DNA of 10,717 nucleotides from Chloroflexota bacterium (lineage in GTDB: Bacteria > Chloroflexota > UBA11872), in contig JAPPFO010000059.1 in the NCBI GenBank assembly GCA_028875175.1, positions 1 through 10,717 of the forward strand. Direction: 5' to 3'. The notes under the pieces were generated by a model. That model saw only the letters and a list, made by a program, of their open reading frames with translations, ran no database searches and was not told where the DNA came from. Within the stretch, counting starts at the first letter, position 1. Each line of letters starts with the position of its first letter. The position numbers and the translations under genes were made by a program. Shown one piece after another: positions 6,026 through 10,717 of this stretch.

Positions 6026-7321
6026 TTGTATGGCCCGTGGGTTGAGCGAAACTCGCTGCGTCGCAACCGCGAGGCGTTGAAGCTCATTACGGACGTTTAT
6101 CGGCGGCTTTTTCGGAATCGGTCGTTTGCGCTGTTGTGGAGCGGGCAGACGGTTTCTTACTTCGGGGACGCGTTTTTCAACCTGGCCGTGATGTGGGTGG
6201 TCTGGTCGGAGACGCAGTCAACCTTGCAGACGGCGGTGATCCAGGCGATCTGGCACCTGCCGGACGTGCTGTTTGCGCCGCTGGCCGGGGTGTTCGCGGA
6301 CCGCTGGAACCGCAAGGCGATCATGGTGGCGACCAACCTGGGCGCGGCCGCGGTGGTGGGCGCGGTGGCGCTGATCGTGGTGGTGGCCGGTCACCTGCCG
6401 CCGGTGGTGGCGTTCGTGGCGATCTTCAAGCTGAACGGGCTGACGACGTTCATGCAGCCGGCGCGCGCTTCGCTGATGCCGGCCGTGGTTGGAAAGGACC
6501 TGCTGACGACGGCCCAGGGAGTCTTCGCCACCGCGCGCGAGACGGCGGCGCTGATGGGCAGCGCGACGGCGGGGCTGCTGATCGCGGCCGCCGGGACGGT
6601 GTGGGCGCTGGCGGTGGATGCGGCATCGTTTGTGTTCGTGTCGCTTTGCGTTGCGCTGGCGCGGCTGCCGGGGCGAGCTTCGGCAGCGGCAAGCGACGCG
6701 GGCCGCGGACTTTCGGCGAGGGGCGTTGCGCGGGACTTGCGGGATGGGTGGCGCAGGGCGTCGCACTACCCGGCAGTGTTTGCGCTGCTGTGGCTGGGGG
6801 CGCTGATCAATGTGGCATCGCTGGTGGGGCCGCTGTGGCCGGCGCTGGTGCAGGAGCGACTGGGCGGCGGCGCGGAGGTGTACGGGCTGCTGCTGGCGGC
6901 TTCCGCGGGCGGAGCCATGGTGGGCGGGTTGGCAGCGGGCCCGCTGGAGCGACGGTTTGGCGCGGGCCGCCTGCTGGTGACGAGCTGGAGCCTGGCCGGG
7001 ATATGCACGCTGGGGATCGCCGGGTCAACCTGGCTGGCCGCGACGATGGTCCTTGAAGTCGTGGAATCCGGCGCGATCGTGGCGGGAATGATCGCCACCG
7101 GCGCGATCACGATTGCGAGCGTTCCGGAGGCGTATCGAGGACGGATATTCGGCATCCTGCGGGGACTGAGCGTCGTGCTGATTCCCATGAGCGCCCTGGC
7201 TGGGGGATGGATCGCCGAGTTCGTGGAGGTCTGGATCATGTTCGCGTTTGCCGGAGTGCTGGTGCTGGGCGTGGCGCTGCTGGCCTGGGCGAATCCGCAT
7301 GTGCGAGGGGCGCGGATCTAG
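6026..7321 (+). CDS. MFS transporter (MFS_3 / EntS-like exporter)
   Basis: Major facilitator superfamily secondary transporter of the plasma membrane, closest in style to MFS_3 (EntS-like) exporters of siderophores, drugs or other small molecules. With the TTG at 6026 the product has 431 residues and roughly 10-12 hydrophobic spans. FRNRSFALLWSGQTVSYFGD (29-48) is the typical start of the first helix in this group. Motif A between helices 2 and 3 is intact: GVFADRWNRK (88-97). A central cytoplasmic loop at about 214-240 is rich in R, A and S and separates the two halves. No ATG or GTG start lies before the conserved region. The only candidates are TTG at 6026 and TTG at 6077, both with weak ribosome binding sites, so the start is uncertain. 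It ends TAG, 73 bases before the selenoprotein gene. Substrate unknown. Confidence 0.88.
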   Translation: MYGPWVERNSLRRNREALKLITDVYRRLFRNRSFALLWSGQTVSYFGDAFFNLAVMWVVWSETQSTLQTAVIQAIWHLPDVLFAPLAGVFADRWNRKAIMVATNLGAAAVVGAVALIVVVAGHLPPVVAFVAIFKLNGLTTFMQPARASLMPAVVGKDLLTTAQGVFATARETAALMGSATAGLLIAAAGTVWALAVDAASFVFVSLCVALARLPGRASAAASDAGRGLSARGVARDLRDGWRRASHYPAVFALLWLGALINVASLVGPLWPALVQERLGGGAEVYGLLLAASAGGAMVGGLAAGPLERRFGAGRLLVTSWSLAGICTLGIAGSTWLAATMVLEVVESGAIVAGMIATGAITIASVPEAYRGRIFGILRGLSVVLIPMSALAGGWIAEFVEVWIMFAFAGVLVLGVALLAWANPHVRGARI

Positions 7322-7394
7322 CCGGGGATCGAGGCTGTATCAGGCCACGAGAGGTGCGTCGTGGGAGACTGATTGAAGATCAATTGGAGGGAAT

Positions 7395-8867
7395 ATGGCA
7401 ACACAGACGCCGATTCCGGCGCCGGAGTTTCCGGAGGGGTTGGAGTGGGCCAATACGCGGCGGCCGGTTCGCATGGCGGACCTGCAGGGCCGGCTGGTGA
7501 TCCTGGACTTCTGGACCTTCTGCTGAATTAACTGCCTGCAGCTATTTCCGCAGTTGCGGAAACTCGAGGAAAAGCACGGTCCGGCGCTGGCGGTGGTGGG
7601 CGTGCACACGCCGAAGTTCCCGGCGGAGCGCGAGACGTTCAACGTGCGCTACGCGGCGCGGCGTCACCGGCTGGAGCATCCGGTGGTGAATGACCGGGAT
7701 TTCCAGATCTGGCAGACGTATGGGGTGCGGGCCTGGCCGACGATGGTGTTCGTGGACCCGCTGGGGCACGTGATCGGGTTTCATTCGGGCGAGGCGCCGT
7801 TCGAGGCGCTGGACCGGGCGGTGAGCCGAATCCTCGGCCAGCACAGGGCGTCGGGCGGTGTGAGAGACGACCCATTGGACGTGATGGAGCAGGCGCCGGA
7901 TTCGGAGACGGGGCTGGCGTTTCCGGGGAAGGTGCTGGCGACCGGGGACGCGCTGTTCATTGCCGACTCGGGGCATCACCGCATTATCGAGACGGATCAC
8001 GAGGGCGCGGTGCGGCGTGTGTTGGGGTCGTCGGAGGAAGGGCACCGGGACGGGGCGGCCTCCGAGGCGCGGTTTACGTATCCGCAGGGGCTGGCGGTGG
8101 TTGGCGACGACTTGTACGTGGCGGATACGGAGAACCACCGGATCCGGCGGGTGGACCTGGGATCGGGCGAGGTGTCGACCGTGGCCGGGACGGGAGCGCG
8201 GGGGTATCCGGCGCCCGGATCGCATCCGGCGCTGGCGGCGGAATTGGCCTCACCCTGGGACCTGGCCTGGCACGACGGGCGGCTGTTCATCGCGATGGCG
8301 GGCATGCACCAGGTCTGGGTGATGGATCCGGCGGACGAGGAGATCGGGCCGTATGCGGGATCGGGGATTGAGAACCTGCAGGACGGGCCGCTGGACACGG
8401 CGCAGCTGGCGCAGCCGAGCGGGCTGGCGGTGCACAGGGACCGGCTGCTGGTGGCGGATAGCGAGACGAGCGCGATTCGCACGCTGCCGCTGGATGGTCG
8501 AGGCGACGCGCGGACGATTGCGGGGGTTGGGTTGTTCGACTTCGGGGATGAGGACGGGCAGGGGACAACGATCCGCCTACAGCATCCGCTGGGGGTGGCG
8601 GCGGGGGCCGAGGGTGTGTTTATTTCCGACACCTACAACAACAAGATCAAGGTGGTGGATCCAGTTCAGCGGTTGATTACGTCGTTTGCGGGGGATACGG
8701 AACACGGCGACGCGGACGGCGGGCTGGCGGAGGCGCGGTTTCATGAGCCGGGCGGGGTGTCGCTGGCGAACGGGGTGTTGTTTGTGGCGGATACGAACAA
8801 TCACGTGGTGCGGCGGGTGGATCTGGCTGGTCAAACCGTCAGCACGGTGGAGGTGCGCGGCCTCTAG
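7395..8867 (+). CDS. Selenocysteine-containing thioredoxin-like NHL-repeat protein (NHLRC2-like), in-frame TGA
   Basis: Predicted thiol/selenol redox protein of 490 residues, with TGA at codon 44 (7524-7526) read as selenocysteine. ATG 7395 follows GGAGGG. Residues 1 to about 150 form a thioredoxin/TlpA-like domain: LVILDFWTFC leads to the active site C43-U44-I45-N46-C47, and a cis-proline follows at P115 (RAWPTMVFVD). NHLRC2-type proteins have CCINC here, so U44 replaces the attacking cysteine of C-x-x-C. From about residue 170 to the end there are six NHL units, seen as LFIADSGHHRI, LYVADTENHRI, LFIAMAGMHQV, LLVADSETSAI, VFISDTYNNKI and LFVADTNNHVV, enough for a six-bladed propeller. The extra C-terminal domain of animal NHLRC2 is missing. 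The true stop is TAG. There is no N-terminal signal peptide, so it is probably cytoplasmic. A standard call would begin at TTG 7554 and lose the active site. The alternative is a TGC-to-TGA point mutation, but the hairpin after the TGA argues against it. Confidence 0.85.
7524..7526 (+). other. Selenocysteine codon (UGA) at residue 44
   Basis: TGC-TGA-ATT-AAC-TGC encodes C-U-I-N-C. The frame is open on both sides, and the protein homology runs through the codon without a shift. Neighbouring genes in the window (rpsF, hydrolase, glycosylase, ABC genes, small ORF) end in TGA, so TGA is a normal stop in this genome and recoding must be local. Confidence 0.85.
7527..7565 (+). promoter_or_regulatory. 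Bacterial SECIS element
   Basis: Stem TTTCCGC (7545-7551) pairs perfectly with GCGGAAA (7556-7562) around the loop AGTT (7552-7555). The loop G (7553) is at loop position 2, with 26 bases between it and the TGA. The accepted bacterial SECIS model asks for a stem-loop within the reading frame with a G among the first two loop bases, about 16-37 bases after the UGA, and both conditions are met. Codons here (ATT, CTA, TTT, TTG, AAA) are more AT-rich than in the rest of the gene, as expected if the RNA fold is under selection. SelB would bind this element and deliver Sec-tRNA. Confidence 0.75.
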
Positions 8868-8910
8868 TCCGCCCGGGCAAGGGCGCGGCGGCGGCGGGGA
8901 AGCTATCGCG

Positions 8911-8935
8911 TGGCGCCCCGGCGCCGTTTATTCTT
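8911..8935 (+). terminator. Probable intrinsic terminator after the selenoprotein gene
   Basis: Stem GGCGC (8912-8916) and GCGCC (8921-8925) around CCCG, extended by a T-G pair, is followed by TTTATTCTT (8927-8935). It lies 44 bases after the TAG. The stem is short but very GC-rich, and the T-rich tail stands out in this sequence. TATTCT in the tail could also be a -10 box for the next gene. Confidence 0.5.
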
Positions 8936-8971
8936 GAACAATCAGCGTCGGCACCCTGGGGATTACAAAGA

Positions 8972-9826
8972 ATGTTCGCGACCTTTGGACGGACCTGGCA
9001 GCTCACGAAGATGAGCTGGGGCGTGTTGCAGAGCGATCGGAAGCTGATCGCGTTTCCCATCATGTCGGGGGTGGCGCTGGTGATCCTGGCGGCGCTGCTG
9101 ACGGGCGTTGGCGCGGGGGTCGGCACGCTGGATCGGTTGGGCGGCGCGGGGTCGGCGGGGCTGGCCGAGGCCGACATTGTGCTGCTGGGAATTACGTACT
9201 TCCTGCTGGCGTTCGTGATCATTTACTTCAACGCGGCCTTGATCGGAGCGGCGATGGTGCGACTGGCCGGCGGGACGCCGACGCTGGGCGACGGGTTCCG
9301 GCTGGCGAATTCGCGTCTGCCGCAGATCGCGGGCTGGGCGCTGATTTCGGCGACGGTCGGTTTGATCCTGCAGATCCTGCGGAACCAGTCGCGCGATAAC
9401 TTCCTGGGGCAGATCGCGCTGTCGATCGTCGGCGGCGTGTGGGCCTACCTGACGTTCTTCGTGGTGCCGGTGCTGGTGGCCGAGGAGACGGGACCGATTA
9501 CGGCGATCAAGCGCTCGAGCTCGCTGTTCAAGCGGACGTGGGGCGAGCAGGTGGTGGCCAACTTCGGGTTCGGCATCGTGGGGTTCCTGGCCGCGCTGGT
9601 CGGACTGGTGCCGGCCGTCCTGATAGGGATGATCGTGCCGATGGCCGGGCTGGTTGTCGGCGTGGTGACGGTTGGACTGGCGATTGCCACGGTTTCGACG
9701 CTGGAGGCGATCTTCAAGGCGGCGCTGTACGGCTACGTGGCCGATGGGCGTGTGGGCGAGGGCTTTGAGCGCTCCACGCTGGAGGGCGCGTACGGACACG
9801 GGCACGGCATGCAGCGCGGCTTCTAG
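8972..9826 (+). CDS. DUF6159 family integral membrane protein
   Basis: Membrane protein of unknown function. The 284-residue product starts MFATFGRTWQLTKMSWGVLQSDRK in pattern (FGRTW at 5-9 and a K-x-x-W repeat), the typical amphipathic N-terminus of DUF6159 proteins, which precedes the first span. Hydrophobic spans are at about residues 25-50, 68-95, 117-136, 147-170 and a long stretch from about 195 to 255 that probably holds two or three helices. The segment with FVVPVLVAEETGPITAIKRSSSLFKRTWGE (split here: PVLVAEE at 165-171 and AIKRS further on) is the other family mark. The tail ends with a GHGHGM motif. The ATG at 8972 has only a weak upstream GGGG. The stop is six bases before the SDR gene, so the two may be co-transcribed. 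No function is known for the family. Confidence 0.82.
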   Translation: MFATFGRTWQLTKMSWGVLQSDRKLIAFPIMSGVALVILAALLTGVGAGVGTLDRLGGAGSAGLAEADIVLLGITYFLLAFVIIYFNAALIGAAMVRLAGGTPTLGDGFRLANSRLPQIAGWALISATVGLILQILRNQSRDNFLGQIALSIVGGVWAYLTFFVVPVLVAEETGPITAIKRSSSLFKRTWGEQVVANFGFGIVGFLAALVGLVPAVLIGMIVPMAGLVVGVVTVGLAIATVSTLEAIFKAALYGYVADGRVGEGFERSTLEGAYGHGHGMQRGF

Positions 9827-9832
9827 GCGCCG

Positions 9833-10567
9833 ATGAGCGAGAGTCACGCCGGGAAGCGGGCGGCGGTTTACGGGTCCAGCAGCGGGATGGGCCGGGCGAC
9901 GGCGCTGGCGCTGGCGCGGGCCGGGGCGGATGTGGCGGTGCTGGCGCGGACCGAGGATGCGCTGGACGAGGTCGCGAGCGAGATCCGGGGATTCGGCCGC
10001 CAGGGGGTGGCGATTCCCGTGGATATCCAGGACGCGGGCGCGGCGCGGGCTTCGGTTGATGCGGTCGTGGAGGCGCTGGGCGGGATTGACATCCTGGTGT
10101 ACGCCACGGGCTGGAACATCCCGGGGCGGGCGCTGGAGCTGCTGAGTTCGTCGGACTGGGAGCTGATGCAGCGGACCAATTTGTGGGGCCTGTACGACGT
10201 GACGCAGGCGGCGCTGCCGGCATTGCGCGAATCAGGGGCGCGGGTGGTGGTGATCTCCTCGGCGGCGGTGCAGATGCCCGACATGTCGGGGGTGGCGTAC
10301 CAGAGCACGAAGCACGGGGAAGCCGGGTTCGTGTACGGGATGATGCACGAGGAAGCCGGGAACGGGATCCGGGCGACGATGATCTTCCCGGGGCTGACCG
10401 AAACACCGATGATCGACCGGCGGCCGGCGCCGACACCGCCGGAGATGATCGCGAACGCGCTGCAGCCGGAAGACGTGGCCGAGGCGGTGCTGTTCGTCAC
10501 GTCGCTGCCAGCGCGCGCCTACGTGCCTGAGCTGGTTCTGCTGCCGGCGGCGATCCAGCAGCGCTAG
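9833..10567 (+). CDS. Short-chain dehydrogenase/reductase (SDR), classical type
   Basis: NAD(P)-dependent oxidoreductase of unknown substrate. The 244-residue product has the classical SDR Rossmann fold: cofactor motif G14-S-S-S-G18-M-G20, an Arg at position 39 after the second strand (LAR), which favours NADP(H), D64 contacting the adenine, and YATG (90-93) in place of NNAG. The catalytic tetrad is complete: N116, S143, Y156 and K160 (Y-Q-S-T-K). The segment FPGLTETPM after the sixth strand is also typical. Length is normal for the family (about 250). It begins six bases after the DUF6159 stop without a clear ribosome binding site and may be coupled to that gene. The context gives no pathway, so no specific reaction can be named. 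Confidence 0.93.
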   Translation: MSESHAGKRAAVYGSSSGMGRATALALARAGADVAVLARTEDALDEVASEIRGFGRQGVAIPVDIQDAGAARASVDAVVEALGGIDILVYATGWNIPGRALELLSSSDWELMQRTNLWGLYDVTQAALPALRESGARVVVISSAAVQMPDMSGVAYQSTKHGEAGFVYGMMHEEAGNGIRATMIFPGLTETPMIDRRPAPTPPEMIANALQPEDVAEAVLFVTSLPARAYVPELVLLPAAIQQR

Positions 10568-10634
10568 TCCATGAGTGGCCGCCGGGCGCGGCTGCGTATG
10601 CTGGCGGGGCGGTTCGCGGTCGGGAGGTTCAGCC

Positions 10635-10717
10635 ATGCCGTACGACCCTTCGCTCCACCTGTTTTGTCACCCCTGGGAACTGCAGACGGTGGTGCACATG
10701 CGCCGGACCTGGAACCG
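10635..10717 (+). CDS. Unrecognised gene, 5' end only
   Basis: ATG 10635 follows GGGAGG (10622-10627) at a good distance of seven bases and opens a frame that runs off the window after 27 full codons. The visible residues begin MPYDPSLHLFCHPWELQTVV and include several aromatic and histidine residues with no signal peptide. This is too short to assign a family. An overlapping frame from ATG 10571 also stays open but lacks a ribosome binding site and has the composition of a GC-rich shadow frame. Confidence 0.5.
   Translation, partial: MPYDPSLHLFCHPWELQTVVHMRRTWN

Noticed and set aside
7524..7526. Genome-wide reassignment of TGA to an amino acid.
   Set aside because: TGA is the natural end of rpsF, the hydrolase, the glycosylase and the ABC genes, where the proteins have normal family lengths.
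7524..7526. Pseudogene or sequencing error (TGC read as TGA).
   Set aside because: Cannot be excluded fully, but the precise position at the redox cysteine, an intact remaining frame and a fitting SECIS hairpin make it unlikely.
10571..10717. Open frame from ATG 10571 to the window edge.
   Set aside because: No ribosome binding site; the overlapping frame at 10635 has a strong one.

Overview
The window is GC-rich bacterial DNA with tightly packed genes. Several neighbours overlap by four bases (GTGA), and GTG and TTG starts are common. The rpsF-ssb-rpsR block, a family 5 iron-sulfur uracil-DNA glycosylase and a DUF6159 membrane protein would suit a Chloroflexota-type organism (Dehalococcoidia/SAR202-like), but that placement is a weak inference because no 16S gene or other decisive marker is present.

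Layout: (1) 1-1214, minus strand: ribosomal protein S6, single-stranded DNA-binding protein and ribosomal protein S18 (3' end cut by the window edge), in the usual bacterial order. (2) 1327-2939, plus strand: a membrane-anchored alpha/beta hydrolase coupled by a GTGA overlap to a UdgB-type uracil-DNA glycosylase. (3) 2931-5505, minus strand: a three-gene ABC-2 type exporter (ATPase, permease, permease) whose last gene overlaps the glycosylase tail to tail. (4) 5506-6025: a hairpin-rich region that holds a 32-residue single-pass membrane protein with a strong ribosome binding site. (5) 6026-7321, plus: an MFS exporter. (6) 7395-8867, plus: a thioredoxin plus six-bladed NHL propeller protein with an in-frame TGA. 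(7) 8972-10567, plus: a DUF6159 membrane protein and a short-chain dehydrogenase, then the 5' end of an unrecognised gene from 10635.

The most notable content is the gene at 7395. Its frame is open for 490 codons except for one TGA (7524-7526), which sits where the NHLRC2-type active site C-C-I-N-C has its second cysteine, giving C-Sec-I-N-C. A perfect 7-bp stem with an AGTT loop begins 18 bases after the TGA. Its loop G lies 26 bases downstream, which fits the bacterial SECIS model. Other genes in the window end in TGA, so the codon is not reassigned genome-wide. I read this as a selenoprotein that ordinary gene callers would start too late, at the TTG at 7554, thereby losing the redox centre.

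The remaining genes look like housekeeping (translation, DNA replication and repair) plus general transport and redox functions. Apart from the S6-SSB-S18 operon, the hydrolase-glycosylase pair and the three-gene exporter, nothing ties the genes into one pathway.
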